Assembly (NCBI RefSeq): GCF_007109405.1
Contig: NZ_VJOY01000007.1
Span: 62,001-126,000, forward strand
Reading direction: 5' to 3'
DNA from: Pseudomonas mangiferae
GTDB taxonomy: Bacteria; Pseudomonadota; Gammaproteobacteria; Pseudomonadales; Pseudomonadaceae
Length of the DNA stretch: 64,000 nucleotides
The translations under genes and the position numbers were made by a program. Positions 54,225-63,242 of the stretch are shown here, one piece after another; the stretch's first letter is position 1; each line of letters opens with the position of its first letter. The notes below the pieces were generated by a model, which saw only the letters and a program-made list of their open reading frames with translations, was not told the origin of the DNA and did no database searches.

Positions 54225-55286
54225 ATGACCCCGGATCAACGCTTCGCGCGCCGTGTCCAGATCGCGATCGCCGCGTTCGTCCTGCTTTTCGTCTATTTCC
54301 TGGCCGCCGACCTGTGGATGCCGATCACCCCCCAGGCCCAGCTGACCCGCCCGGTGCTGCGCATCGCGCCACGGGTGGCGGGCCAGGTGCTGGAGGTGGC
54401 GGTCGCCAATAATGGCCTGGTGCAGGCTGGCCAGGTGCTGTTCCGACTCGACCCCGAGCCGTTCCGCCTGGCGGTGGAGGCTGCTGAGCTGGCGATGGAG
54501 CAGGCCCGCCAGGACAACCAGCGGCTCGACGCGTCCCTGGCGGCGGCCCGGGCCGAGCAGGCCGCCGCCGAGGCATCGGCGCGGGAGCTGGAGCAAGAGG
54601 CGACGCGCCTGCGCCAACTGGTGGACCGCCAGCACGTCTCCCGCCAGTTGTACGAGCAGACCGAGGCGCAGCGGCTGGCGGCCCGGGCCAAGGTGCAGGC
54701 CAGCGCCGCGCGGATCCGCGAGCTGGTGGTGCAGCGCGGCGCCGGCGGCGAGGACAACCTGCGCCTGCGCCAGGCCCATAACGACCTGCAGCGGGCGCGG
54801 CTGAACCTGGCCTACAGCGAGGTCCGCGCCGAGCGCGACGGCGTGGTCAGCAACCTGCAGCTGAGCCCTGGCGCGTTCGTCGCCGCCGGCGCGCCGGTGG
54901 CCGCCCTGGTGGCGACCGACGCCGACATCAGCGCCGACTTCCGCGAGAAGACCCTGCGCTACGTGGGGGCTGGCGACCGCGCCTCGGTGGTGTTCGACGC
55001 CCTGCCGGGCCAGGTCTTCGCCGCCCGGGTCAGCGCGGTGGACGCCGGGGTGCGCGAGGGCCAGTTGGAAGCCAACGGCTACCTCGCCGCGCCCGCCGCC
55101 TCCGACCGCTGGGTGCGCGATGCCCAGCGCCAGCGCCTGCACGTTCACCTGGAGCAGCCCCTGGACCGCAGCCTGCCCAGCGGTGCCAAGGCCACGGTAC
55201 AGCTCTACCCCCACGGCTCGCCCCTGGCCGCTGGCCTTGGGCGCCTGCAGATCGCCGCCATCAGCCTGCTGCACTACATCTACTGA
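54225..55286 (+). CDS. HlyD-family membrane fusion protein (EmrA/AaeA-like)
   Basis: 353 residues. One N-terminal transmembrane segment (about 12-30, FVLLFVYFLAADLWM). A lipoyl-like half motif follows, LRIAPRVAGQVLEVAVANNGLVQAGQVLFRLDP (split here by the family fold), then a coiled-coil hairpin (about 85-185) and beta-barrel region (about 200-300). It should link an inner-membrane exporter to an outer-membrane channel. Its TGA overlaps the next ATG by one base, indicating coupling to the FUSC-type partner. Confidence 0.92.
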   Translation: MTPDQRFARRVQIAIAAFVLLFVYFLAADLWMPITPQAQLTRPVLRIAPRVAGQVLEVAVANNGLVQAGQVLFRLDPEPFRLAVEAAELAMEQARQDNQRLDASLAAARAEQAAAEASARELEQEATRLRQLVDRQHVSRQLYEQTEAQRLAARAKVQASAARIRELVVQRGAGGEDNLRLRQAHNDLQRARLNLAYSEVRAERDGVVSNLQLSPGAFVAAGAPVAALVATDADISADFREKTLRYVGAGDRASVVFDALPGQVFAARVSAVDAGVREGQLEANGYLAAPAASDRWVRDAQRQRLHVHLEQPLDRSLPSGAKATVQLYPHGSPLAAGLGRLQIAAISLLHYIY

Positions 55287-56317
55287 TGGCGCTCAAGGCG
55301 GGGCTCGACCTCAACGACCTGCGCCAGTGCCTGCGGCTGGCCGGTGGCGGCACCCTGGGGCTGTTCGTCTGCAAGCTGTTCGCCCTTGACAACGGCTCGT
55401 TCTTCTGTGTCTACCCGATGCTGCTGCTGGGCCTCACGCCGCGCCTGGACGCCCATGCGGTGCGCCAGTTCCTGGCCCAGGCGGTGGTGGTGAGCGTCGA
55501 GGTGCTGCTGCTCCAGGGCCTGTTCGGCGACCGCCCGCTGCTGATGCTGCCCCTGGTGTTCGTGCTGTTCCTGCACCGCTTCGCGCTGATGGCCCGGGGT
55601 CCGCTGTTCCTCTACGGTGCCCTGGGGGCGGTGTTCCTGTCGATGCAGCTGCATTTCGCCAGCTACCCGGACACCCACCTCTACGACCTGGTGGCGAGCA
55701 ACCTGGTGGCGGCCCTGCTGACGGTGCCCATCGCCTGGCTGATGGTCTACCTGTTCCCCGATGCCGAACCGCGACCGCCCCGCACGCCCTCGGCCAAGGA
55801 CACGCCGAGCCGGCGCCACGAGGCGCTGCTGGGGGCGACCATCGCCACCCTGTCGTTCACCCTGTTCCAGTGCCTGGACCTGCGGGACTCGCTGTCCGCC
55901 CAGGTGGCCTCGATCCTCGTGCTGTTCCCCATGCACTGGCACGGCATCCGCTTCGCCGGCCGCATCCGCGCCCTGGGCACCCTGCTGGGCTGCGGGGTGG
56001 GGCTGCTGCTGCAACTGCTGCTGTACGACCACTACGACGTGCTGCCCCTGGTGACCCTGCTGTACTGGATCGCCGCCTTCTGCTGCGCCCGGGTGCATAC
56101 CCTGGAGCACGGCGTGCCGGGGGTCGGCTTCGGTGCGCTGACCACCCTGGCGATCCTCTTCGGCCAGTACCTGACACCGCGCCACGACTTGTTCTACAGC
56201 ATCGTCTACCGGCTCAGTTCGGTGTGCGTCGCCGTATACATCACATTGCTCGCGGTGTTCCTCATCCATCGACTCTTGAATCGTTTTTCTGCCACCCGTC
56301 ACATCAGCCACAGCTGA
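55286..56317 (+). CDS. FUSC/DUF2955-family inner-membrane transporter
   Basis: 343 residues with two blocks of four to six transmembrane helices (about 15-145 and 180-330), separated by a hydrophilic linker rich in P, R and S. This duplicated layout and the FVCKLFALDNGSFFCVYPMLLLG opening segment fit the DUF2955/FUSC group paired with HlyD-type adaptors, such as AaeB for p-hydroxybenzoate efflux. Substrate inferred only broadly as organic acids. Start overlaps the adaptor stop. Confidence 0.88.
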   Translation: MALKAGLDLNDLRQCLRLAGGGTLGLFVCKLFALDNGSFFCVYPMLLLGLTPRLDAHAVRQFLAQAVVVSVEVLLLQGLFGDRPLLMLPLVFVLFLHRFALMARGPLFLYGALGAVFLSMQLHFASYPDTHLYDLVASNLVAALLTVPIAWLMVYLFPDAEPRPPRTPSAKDTPSRRHEALLGATIATLSFTLFQCLDLRDSLSAQVASILVLFPMHWHGIRFAGRIRALGTLLGCGVGLLLQLLLYDHYDVLPLVTLLYWIAAFCCARVHTLEHGVPGVGFGALTTLAILFGQYLTPRHDLFYSIVYRLSSVCVAVYITLLAVFLIHRLLNRFSATRHISHS

Positions 56318-56377
56318 CCGTCGTCAGGGCCCGCCGCCCCGCATAAGCTGGGCCGACCCCTTCACGAGACGGCAGCG

Positions 56378-57346
56378 ATGGACGATTCCCCCCAGGCGCC
56401 CAGCGAACTGGAACAACTGACCCTGGCCCTGCTGCACAGCCGGGCCGAGGCGGAGCGCCTGCGGGAACGCGAGCAGCTGTTCAGCACCCTGCTGGGCAGC
56501 GTCAACGCGGTGCTCTGGGCGTTCGACTGGAACGCCGGGCAGATCATCTACGTCAGCCCCGCCTACGAGACCGTCTTCGGCCGCTCCGCCGCACTGCTGC
56601 TGGCCGACTACGACGAGTGGCGCAACAGCATCTACCCGGACGACATGGAGTACGCCGCCCAGAGCTTCGCCGAGGTGTTCGCCCGAGGCTCGGTGGAGAC
56701 CCGGGAGTACCGCATCATCCGCGGCGACGGGCAGATCCGCTGGCTCAGCGACAAGTGCTTCGTCAGCCCCTACGACGACAGCCAGCCGCCCATCGTGGTG
56801 GGCATCGCCGAGGACATCACCGAGAAGAAACGCATGGAGGGCGAGCTGCACCGCCTGGCCACCCTCGACGTGCTGACCCAGAGCAGCAACCGCCGCTACT
56901 TCTTCGAGTGCGCCGAGCGGGAATACGAGGTCGCCCGGCGCAACGGCAGCGCCCTGGCGTTCCTGCTGCTGGACGTGGATGACTTCAAGAAGGTCAACGA
57001 CACCTACGGCCACCAGGTGGGCGACCAGGTGCTGCAGCGGGTCGCCCAGTGCGCCGCCTCGGCCCTGCGCCGCGCCGACCTGTTCGGGCGTATCGGTGGC
57101 GAGGAGTTCGCCGCGGTGCTGCCGGGCTGCGACCCGCAGCAGGCCCGGCAGATCGCCGAGCGGTTGCAGCGGGAGGTGCAGCGGCAGACCTTCAATGCCG
57201 AGGGCGCCACGTTCGGCGTCACCCTCAGCCAGGGGCTCACCACCCTGCGCAGCAGCGACCGTGACCTGGACGCGCTCTACAGCCGGGCGGACGAGGGCAT
57301 GTACCGGGCCAAGCGCCAGGGCAAGAATCAGGTGGTGGACAACTAG
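56378..57346 (+). CDS. PAS-GGDEF diguanylate cyclase
   Basis: 322 residues. PAS domain about 35-150 (VLWAFDWNAGQIIYVSPAYETVFG, ending VGIAEDITEKKRME). GGDEF domain about 155-320 with active-site GGEEF and a complete upstream I-site (RRAD five residues before it), so it should be an active, product-inhibited c-di-GMP synthase. No transmembrane segment: a cytoplasmic sensor. Length and genomic setting resemble PA0290. Confidence 0.93.
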   Translation: MDDSPQAPSELEQLTLALLHSRAEAERLREREQLFSTLLGSVNAVLWAFDWNAGQIIYVSPAYETVFGRSAALLLADYDEWRNSIYPDDMEYAAQSFAEVFARGSVETREYRIIRGDGQIRWLSDKCFVSPYDDSQPPIVVGIAEDITEKKRMEGELHRLATLDVLTQSSNRRYFFECAEREYEVARRNGSALAFLLLDVDDFKKVNDTYGHQVGDQVLQRVAQCAASALRRADLFGRIGGEEFAAVLPGCDPQQARQIAERLQREVQRQTFNAEGATFGVTLSQGLTTLRSSDRDLDALYSRADEGMYRAKRQGKNQVVDN

Positions 57347-57462
57347 CGGAGGGCTGTCCGGGGCGACTTCTCCTGTCCGGCTGCGGCGAGAGCCGTGCTC
57401 GGCCGCCTCCCTACGCTTTCGCTCTCGGCGTCGGCGTCGGCGTCGGCGCTTGCTTGCGGGGT

Positions 57463-57508
57463 TCGGCAGGTGAAGGTGCCCTTCGGGAGTTCCGCCTTCA
57501 CCTGCCGA
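57463..57508. repeat. Long hairpin (14-base inverted repeat) downstream of the GGDEF gene
   Basis: TCGGCAGGTGAAGG (57463-57476) and CCTTCACCTGCCGA (57495-57508) are perfect inverted arms. The 18-base loop holds a small nested CCC-TTC-GGG hairpin. It lies 117 bases after the GGDEF stop, before the terminator of the carboxypeptidase gene. Possibly a transcription end or processing structure; not a known REP of which I am aware. Confidence 0.6.
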
Positions 57509-57545
57509 TGCACGTCTTCCAACCCCGGGCTTTTAATCGCGCCAT

Positions 57546-57583
57546 GAAAAAACCCGCCCGACGCGGAAGCGCCGGGCGGGTTC
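57546..57583 (-). terminator. Intrinsic terminator of the carboxypeptidase gene
   Basis: On the minus strand AACCCGCCCG pairs with CGGGCGGGTT around a GC-rich loop and is followed by a U-tract (plus-strand A-run at 57546-57552). It starts 13 bases after the stop. Confidence 0.88.
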
Positions 57584-57595
57584 GTCGCGTGCCGG

Positions 57596-59359
57596 TTACG
57601 GCCGGCTGCCGGCGGTGCTGTCGATCACCAGGAACGTCGCGCTGACCGCGCCCCAGGTACCGCCCGTGTCACGGCTGCGCACGTAGACCAGGTGCTTGCC
57701 GTTGGATAGCCCGCCGGTGGCGATGCTGCCGCTGAGGCTCTCGGTCTTGGCGTTGAACGCACCGTCGGTGGCCTGCAGCGGGTAGGCGGTCGCGCCGGTT
57801 TCCCAGGGCGCCTTGTCGATGTAGTACTCGGCGGCGGCGATGTTCTGGGTCGGCTCGGTGCCGTTGCTGTTGTTGTAGCGGCTGTCGGTGGTCACCGCTT
57901 TCAGGGTCACCACGGTGCCCGGGCGCACGCCGCTGGTGGAGGCGAGGCCGGCCAGGCCGAGGCTGGTGATGTCCGGGCCGCCGGGGGTGACGTAGGGGGT
58001 GCGCACCACCTTGGCGGCGTAGATCAGCGCCGGCAGGTTGCCCTTCTTCACCGCGTTGTCGTAGCTGGAGCAGCTCTGGAAGAACGCCGTGCCCAGCTCG
58101 ATGGTGTAGGCGGCGACGCCCAGTTCGCCATAGCTCACGCCATCGCTGGTGCCGTCGGTGGGGTACAGACCCACCGACTGCTGCGGGGTATAGCCGTTGA
58201 AGAAGGCGAATTTGCGCCCCAGGGTCTGCAGCGCCGTGCCGTTGGGCGCGGCCTGGGAGGTGTCGCCCCAGGGCCACAGCACCAGCTGGCTGTAGCTGTG
58301 GATATCCAGGTGGATGCCGCTGGTGTCGCGGGGCGCGGCGTCGTTGCGGTTGGGCCCGCGGCGGTCCGGCCAGAGGCCGCGCACGTAGCGTTCCAGGGCT
58401 TGTACCTCGGGCTCGGAGCCGGCGGAGCGGCCGCGGTAGGTCTCGTTGCAGGTGTTGCCGCTGGAGCCCTGGCCGTTGGTGCTGTTCCAGCCGAAGGTGA
58501 AGTTGCGGTTGAGGTCGGCACCGCGGCTGTTGCTGGTGGCGCCGCAGTAGGCCTGGTTGGTGTTCTTGCGCCAGGACAGCCCGGTCTCGGCCTTCTTGCG
58601 GCCGTCCGGGTTGGTCTGCAGCATCAGGTGCACTTCGTGGTGGTCGAGAATCCAGGTGGCGTCCGGGTCGGTGCCGTAGCCGTCCACCAGCCAGCGGGCG
58701 AAGTCCAGGGCCAGGGGCGCGGTAGCGTACTCCCGGGCGTGGATGGCGCTGTTGACGAACAGCTTGGGCTTGTCGCCGCCCTTGGCCTTGTTGGTCAGTT
58801 TCAGCACGCCGATCTCGTAGCCGCCCAGGCCCTGGGTCTTCTGCCAGGACTCGCCGACGTCGATCCATTGGGCCAGGTTGGGCTTGCTGCTGGCCAGGCT
58901 CTTGGCGATGGCGTAGGTCTCTTCCACCGTCGGGTAGCAGCTGTAGCCGGGGATGCCGGCCACGGCGACGTTTTCCACCTGGCGCGTGGCCTTGGCGGTC
59001 TCGCCACCCAGGGCGCGGGCCTGGGCGGCGTCCAGGGCCTGGTTGCGCTTCTCGATGAAGGCGGTGTCGCGCTGGAAGGTGAAGCCGAAGGGGCGCAGCT
59101 TGTCCAGGTCCGCCGGCTCCAGCTCCATCACCAGGTAGCCGTCGCGGTAGTGGGACTCCAGCAGTTGCGAGTGGAAGCTGATGGCGGCCTTGCGGGCGAT
59201 CTCCTGGCTCGGGAAGTAGGCCCGGTAGATGTTGGTGGAGGCCTTCTCCTGCTCGATCAGCTGGAGGTTTTCCTGGGTATCTTCATGGGCGTAGAGCGCC
59301 GGACTGAGCAGCGCGAGGGCCAGCAGGGTCCGCGAGAACAGCGTGGAAGTGGGTTTCAC
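57596..59359 (-). CDS. Secreted zinc carboxypeptidase (M14 family) with C-terminal beta domain
   Basis: 587 residues from GTG 59359 (AAGGAA seven bases upstream). Signal peptide about 1-24, then a propeptide-like region to about 140. The M14 catalytic domain (about 145-450) has zinc ligands H207 and E210 (HARE) and H354 (DIHSYSQ), substrate arginine R285 (DLNRNF) and catalytic E421 (YTIELG). The C-terminal 130 residues form a beta-rich domain (VTLKAVTTDSRYNNSNG; HLVYVRSRDTGGTWGAV) typical of exported enzymes. All key residues are present, so it is probably active on extracellular peptides. Confidence 0.92.
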   Translation of the reverse strand: MKPTSTLFSRTLLALALLSPALYAHEDTQENLQLIEQEKASTNIYRAYFPSQEIARKAAISFHSQLLESHYRDGYLVMELEPADLDKLRPFGFTFQRDTAFIEKRNQALDAAQARALGGETAKATRQVENVAVAGIPGYSCYPTVEETYAIAKSLASSKPNLAQWIDVGESWQKTQGLGGYEIGVLKLTNKAKGGDKPKLFVNSAIHAREYATAPLALDFARWLVDGYGTDPDATWILDHHEVHLMLQTNPDGRKKAETGLSWRKNTNQAYCGATSNSRGADLNRNFTFGWNSTNGQGSSGNTCNETYRGRSAGSEPEVQALERYVRGLWPDRRGPNRNDAAPRDTSGIHLDIHSYSQLVLWPWGDTSQAAPNGTALQTLGRKFAFFNGYTPQQSVGLYPTDGTSDGVSYGELGVAAYTIELGTAFFQSCSSYDNAVKKGNLPALIYAAKVVRTPYVTPGGPDITSLGLAGLASTSGVRPGTVVTLKAVTTDSRYNNSNGTEPTQNIAAAEYYIDKAPWETGATAYPLQATDGAFNAKTESLSGSIATGGLSNGKHLVYVRSRDTGGTWGAVSATFLVIDSTAGSRP

Positions 59360-59666
59360 GTTTCGATTCCTTGACGTGTCATCTTCCCGACGAGCCTCGT
59401 GGTCGAGGCCGACTGCACAGGAGCCGGGCGGGCGCCCGGGGGTTGAAGGAGAGGGGACGATGTCTGCTGCCGGCGTCCGTATCCGTATCGGCCACGACCT
59501 TGTACGACCGTACGGATGCGCGCAGCGAGTGGGTTGAACGTAGAAGCGCAACCGGGCCCTGTCAAATGCGCTGTAGCGCCGATGATCCGTGGCCTCCAGC
59601 GCAGCGGCGGGCAATTTCCCGAGGGCCTGCTAAGGTGTTCCGGACGCGAGGTCGAGGAGGTCGCTG
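59360..59666. other. Divergent intergenic region, nothing coding seen
   Basis: 307 bases between the carboxypeptidase and a small rightward gene. It holds a CCGTACGG palindrome (59508-59515) within a CCGTAT/ACGGAT-rich patch that might be an operator for either gene. No open frame with RBS and no RNA gene recognised. Confidence 0.5.
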
Positions 59667-60116
59667 GTGACCGGTTCCCGTTCATTCCCGCCGCTGCGGG
59701 CGGCCCTGCTGGCGCTGGCCCTGTTGGGTGCCGGCATGCCGCCGACGGACGAGCGCGCCCTGGCCACGGACTTCGCCACCCTGCGCCAGACTCGCGGCCA
59801 CTTCGACGGGGCGCCTTGGAATGCCGAGCTGGACGCCTGGCAGGGGCGCAAGCACCAGGTCATGCAGGCGCTGCTGGCGCGGGTGCGCCAGGGTGGCTAC
59901 GACGCGGCGCGGGTGCGGACCCTGCTGGGGGCGCCCGACGAGACCTGGCCGGCCGGCGACCCCGAGGGCGCCGCCCTGCGGGACCAGGTCGAGTGGCAGG
60001 GCCGACCGGCCGGCGAGCTGTGGGCCTACCACTGGCGCGGGCGCCACGACCGCCTGCTGTTCGCCTTCGAACGGGGCCGCCTGCGCGCCTCCGGCTGGCT
60101 CTACGCCGGGGAGTGA
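59667..60116 (+). CDS. Small exported hypothetical protein
   Basis: 149 residues from GTG 59667, with GAGGAGG six bases upstream, one of the best RBSs in the window. The N-terminal hydrophobic segment (LRAALLALALLGAGM) is a signal peptide or anchor. The body contains RVRTLLGAPDETWPAGDPEG and LWAYHWRGRHDRLLFAFERGRL, which has the look of a SmpA/BamE-like small alpha-beta fold (LLGxPD...W.Y), a resemblance noted by eye only. Function unknown. Confidence 0.72.
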   Translation: MTGSRSFPPLRAALLALALLGAGMPPTDERALATDFATLRQTRGHFDGAPWNAELDAWQGRKHQVMQALLARVRQGGYDAARVRTLLGAPDETWPAGDPEGAALRDQVEWQGRPAGELWAYHWRGRHDRLLFAFERGRLRASGWLYAGE

Positions 60117-60216
60117 GGCGGACCGGGCGGTCAGCCGCCCATAGCGCAATTTTTTACAAGTCGGGGTTCCCGCCGCGTGCCCACACTGGGGGTTCTCAGT
60201 GAGGGGGAGCACCATC

Positions 60217-61545
60217 ATGCGGAATGAAACGTCGATCTTCTGGCCCAGCAGCCATCGGCATTACATCAGCAGTCTGCGGCTGGATGTGGAAGAGACCGGC
60301 CTGTCCCGGCGAACCCTGTCCCTGATCCCGCCGCTGCTGAAGATCGTCGACGCGATGCGCGACCTGGAATCCCTGCCGTTCACCCTGACCAGCGAGCTGG
60401 AGTCCCTGCGCCGGCGCGCGGCGGATACCCTGGAGGCGATCGCCGACACCCTGCGCGACCCGGCCTCGACGCGAAACCTGTACCTGCGCGCGCAGATTCT
60501 GCGGGGCAGCGACCACCGCCAGCTGGCCCAGGAGATCATGGGCAGCCTGGAACAAGAGCTGATCGTGGTCTGCGGGCGCCTGAGCACCTGGCTGGGCAAG
60601 TCCTCCGGCTACTACAGCTCGGCGCTGTTCGCGGTGCCGGACGGCCTGTCCCAGGCCATCAGCGACAGCGCCGACGACGCGCTGCCGGCGGCCTTCGAGG
60701 AACTTCAGGGGCTGTTCGCCGAACGCCTGGAGCTGCGCCGGCACTTCCCGCTGCAGTGGGCGCGGCTGATCGCGGCGGCCGGGGAGGCCAACCTGTACCC
60801 GAAACATTTCGCCTATTTCCTGCCGGAGGACGAGGGCGCCAAGTACTCGCCCAACAAGCGCTCCCTGGTGTTCATGAACACCTACCACGCACTGTTCAAC
60901 CTGATCACCCAGGAAGAGTCCACCAACCACCTGTACCTGCACGACGCCGAGCTGGACATGGCGGAAATCCCCACCTACCTGGTGGCCTGGTTCCGCGGCC
61001 ACGACCTGGGCCACTCGATCCTGCGCCCGCAGACCGACTTCCGCCCGCTGAACAAGGTGGACCGGTGGGGCTCCATGCAACTGCAGGAGGCCCTGGCCGA
61101 CAGCTTCGGCCTGCTGCTGTGCAACACCCGCGCCTGGCGCCAGCGGCTGGGCATGCACAGCGGCATGCTGAGCATGGTGTTCGTGCTGGAGATGCTGCGC
61201 TACCTGCGCCGCGACCCCTGCTCGTTCCCCGACGCGGGCGCCGCCTTCATCGAGCTGCAGTTCCTGATCCGCAACGGCTACGCCGACATCGACCGCGAGA
61301 CCCGCAAGATCAGCACCAGCAGCGAGCGGCTGATGGCCGGCATCGCCGCCCTGCTGGACACCCTCAGCCGCAGTGTGCTGGCCAACGACCTGCCGGCCAC
61401 CCTGGATTTCATCGAGCGTTACGCGCCGCATCGCAACAGCGAGGCCCTGGACGAGCTGATGCAGCTGCTCGGCCAGTCCAGCCATACCCTCGACTACGTG
61501 CAGCCGATCTTCCATTGCGCCGGCCAGGTGGGGGTGTCTCCATGA
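60217..61545 (+). CDS. Uncharacterised protein with HDxxH...ExxAD zincin-like motif, coupled to a LysE exporter
   Basis: 442 residues, cytoplasmic (no signal or membrane segment), mostly helical. Around residues 262-266 is HDLGH and 25 residues later E291-A-L-A-D295. The pair looks like a gluzincin metal site (HExxH plus ExxAD) with the catalytic Glu replaced by Asp. H224 (NTYHALFN) and H238/H242 (TNHLYLHD) are further conserved-looking histidines. I do not recognise the family. ATG 60217 follows a strong GAGGGGGAG. Its stop overlaps the LysE gene start (ATGA), so its reaction may make or remove a compound that the exporter handles. Confidence 0.75.
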   Translation: MRNETSIFWPSSHRHYISSLRLDVEETGLSRRTLSLIPPLLKIVDAMRDLESLPFTLTSELESLRRRAADTLEAIADTLRDPASTRNLYLRAQILRGSDHRQLAQEIMGSLEQELIVVCGRLSTWLGKSSGYYSSALFAVPDGLSQAISDSADDALPAAFEELQGLFAERLELRRHFPLQWARLIAAAGEANLYPKHFAYFLPEDEGAKYSPNKRSLVFMNTYHALFNLITQEESTNHLYLHDAELDMAEIPTYLVAWFRGHDLGHSILRPQTDFRPLNKVDRWGSMQLQEALADSFGLLLCNTRAWRQRLGMHSGMLSMVFVLEMLRYLRRDPCSFPDAGAAFIELQFLIRNGYADIDRETRKISTSSERLMAGIAALLDTLSRSVLANDLPATLDFIERYAPHRNSEALDELMQLLGQSSHTLDYVQPIFHCAGQVGVSP

Positions 61546-62195
61546 ACCCGGCGTCCAACGGCTTCCTGCTGTCCCTGTCGCTGTGCATGGACATCGGCAT
61601 CGTCAACATCGCGATGATCACCCTGGCCCTGCAACGCGGTTTCTGGAACGGCTTCTGGCTGGGCTTCGGGTCCTGCGTGGGCGACCTGATCTACGCCCTG
61701 CTGGCCCTGGGCGGCATGGTCCTGCTGCTGCAGTTCGAGCCGGTGCGCTGGGTGATGTGGGTGGGCGGCAGCCTGGTGATGCTCTGGTTCACCTGGCGCA
61801 TGTTCCAGGCGGCGCGCCGGGCGGCGCGGCTGGAGCTGGCCGAGGACACCGGCAGCCGCCGCGACCATGGCCGGCAGTTCCTCCGCGGCCTGCTGCTGGC
61901 GTTGTCCTCGCCGTCGGCGATCATCTGGTTCGCGGTGGTGGGCGGCGCGCTGATCGCCAAGTCCGGGTCTGGCGGCGACTGGCGGGTGACCGCGCTGTTT
62001 CTCTCGGGCTTCTTCGCCGCCGGGCTGGCCTGGACCATCGCCCTGTGCCTGCTGGCCAACCGCGGCGGCACCCTGCTGGGCGACCGCCTGCTGCAGTTCA
62101 GCTACGCAGCCTCGGCGCTGCTGTTCGCCTGGTTCTCCTGGCAGGTGATCACCTCCGGCTACCAGAGCCTGATCGTCGCCCCGCCGCCCGTCTGA
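61542..62195 (+). CDS. LysE/RhtB-family amino-acid exporter
   Basis: 217 residues, six hydrophobic segments in the LysE layout: an N-terminal helix, GFWLGFGSCVGDLIYALLALGG with the conserved G-x(n)-G-D region, a charged linker (about 90-108), then LLALSSPSAIIWFAVVGG, where family members usually have NP (here SPSA). Exports small amino-acid-like metabolites. Translationally coupled (ATGA) to the preceding zincin-like gene and converging on an AraC regulator 6 bases away. Confidence 0.88.
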   Translation: MNPASNGFLLSLSLCMDIGIVNIAMITLALQRGFWNGFWLGFGSCVGDLIYALLALGGMVLLLQFEPVRWVMWVGGSLVMLWFTWRMFQAARRAARLELAEDTGSRRDHGRQFLRGLLLALSSPSAIIWFAVVGGALIAKSGSGGDWRVTALFLSGFFAAGLAWTIALCLLANRGGTLLGDRLLQFSYAASALLFAWFSWQVITSGYQSLIVAPPPV

Positions 62196-62201
62196 GGCGG
62201 C

Positions 62202-63026
62202 CTAGCGAAGGCCGAGGGCCGGCCAGGTGGGCTGGGCGAATCGCCGCGGGCTGGCGCCCACGCACTTGCGGAAGGCGTTGCTGAAGTGGCTCTGGTCGTA
62301 GAAGCCCAGGTCGTAGACCACGTCCTGAATGTCCTGCCCGGCGCGCAGGCGCCGCTTCGCCTCCAGCAGGCGCAGCTGCATGTGGTACTTGCAGGGGGTG
62401 AGGCCGGTCTGGGCGCGGAACGCCCGCAGCAGGTGGTACTTGCTGACGCCGCTGATGCTGGCCAACTCGTCCAGGGACACCTGGCGGCTCAGGTGTTCGT
62501 GCAGGTAATCGGTGAGCAGCAGGTCGCGGGGGCCGGGGGTGGCGTCCGGCAGCGGTTCGTCGTCCCGGCCATCGCCCAGCAGCCGCGCCACCAGTTCGTG
62601 GAGCAGCGCATCCAGGGCATCGTGCTGGCCGTGCCGGCCCAGCTGTTCCATTTCCACGATCAGTTGGCTCAGCCGCGGGTCGCGTTGCAGCGGCCGGCGC
62701 AGCTCGGGATGGTGGCCGCTGATGAGCCCGCCCTGGGTGGCGATGTCGCGCATCAGGTCCGGACTGAGGTAAAGGGAGATGAATTCCAGCGGCGTGCGCT
62801 GGCAGGAATAGGAGGACGCCTGCAGGGCGTTGGGGTTGTAGGCGGTCACCTCGCCGGGGCGCACCTCGAACTCGCGACCGTCCAGCCAGACCGACTCGCT
62901 GCCGGACAGGTTCGCGCTGATCACGTACTCGTCGTGGGTATGCTTGGGAAAGGCGTCGGCATTGCTGGCGCGGATGCGCACGATTTCGAGTCCGGCACGA
63001 CGATACAACCCTATTAGCTTCGGCAT
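62202..63026 (-). CDS. AraC-family regulator with cupin-like sensor
   Basis: 274 residues from ATG 63026 (AAGGAG eight bases upstream). N-terminal AraC-type arabinose-binding/cupin-like domain (about 15-150: FPKHTHDEYVISANLSGSESV; FEVRPGEVTAYNPNALQ). C-terminal double HTH (about 180-265: LDELASISGVSKYHLLRAFR; VVYDLGFYDQSHFSNAFRKCVG). Regulators of this architecture often sit beside LysE exporters and respond to amino acids. It converges with the zincin/LysE operon and is divergent from the antiporter gene. Confidence 0.92.
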   Translation of the reverse strand: MPKLIGLYRRAGLEIVRIRASNADAFPKHTHDEYVISANLSGSESVWLDGREFEVRPGEVTAYNPNALQASSYSCQRTPLEFISLYLSPDLMRDIATQGGLISGHHPELRRPLQRDPRLSQLIVEMEQLGRHGQHDALDALLHELVARLLGDGRDDEPLPDATPGPRDLLLTDYLHEHLSRQVSLDELASISGVSKYHLLRAFRAQTGLTPCKYHMQLRLLEAKRRLRAGQDIQDVVYDLGFYDQSHFSNAFRKCVGASPRRFAQPTWPALGLR

Positions 63027-63242
63027 GGCGCCACTCCTTGCGAATAGGAAATTCGGTGGGATCGTATCAGTGTGCCAGATAGCCCGGGGCGCAAGGCAAC
63101 CCCGTCGGTCCTTTCGCCGCAGCGTGGCAGGAAACATCCGGTCGCGCGGCGGGCTAACGCCTTGCCTGCAGGGGTGCTTAAAATCGACGTCTTTTACCGG
63201 CGCTGCCCTCGACGCGGTTGCCGCTCAGTACGAGGACCCCCG

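Noticed and set aside
57426-57448. Short tandem repeat CGGCGT x3 plus partial copy
   Set aside because: Under four copies in GC-rich intergenic sequence; no sign of a functional or variable-number repeat.
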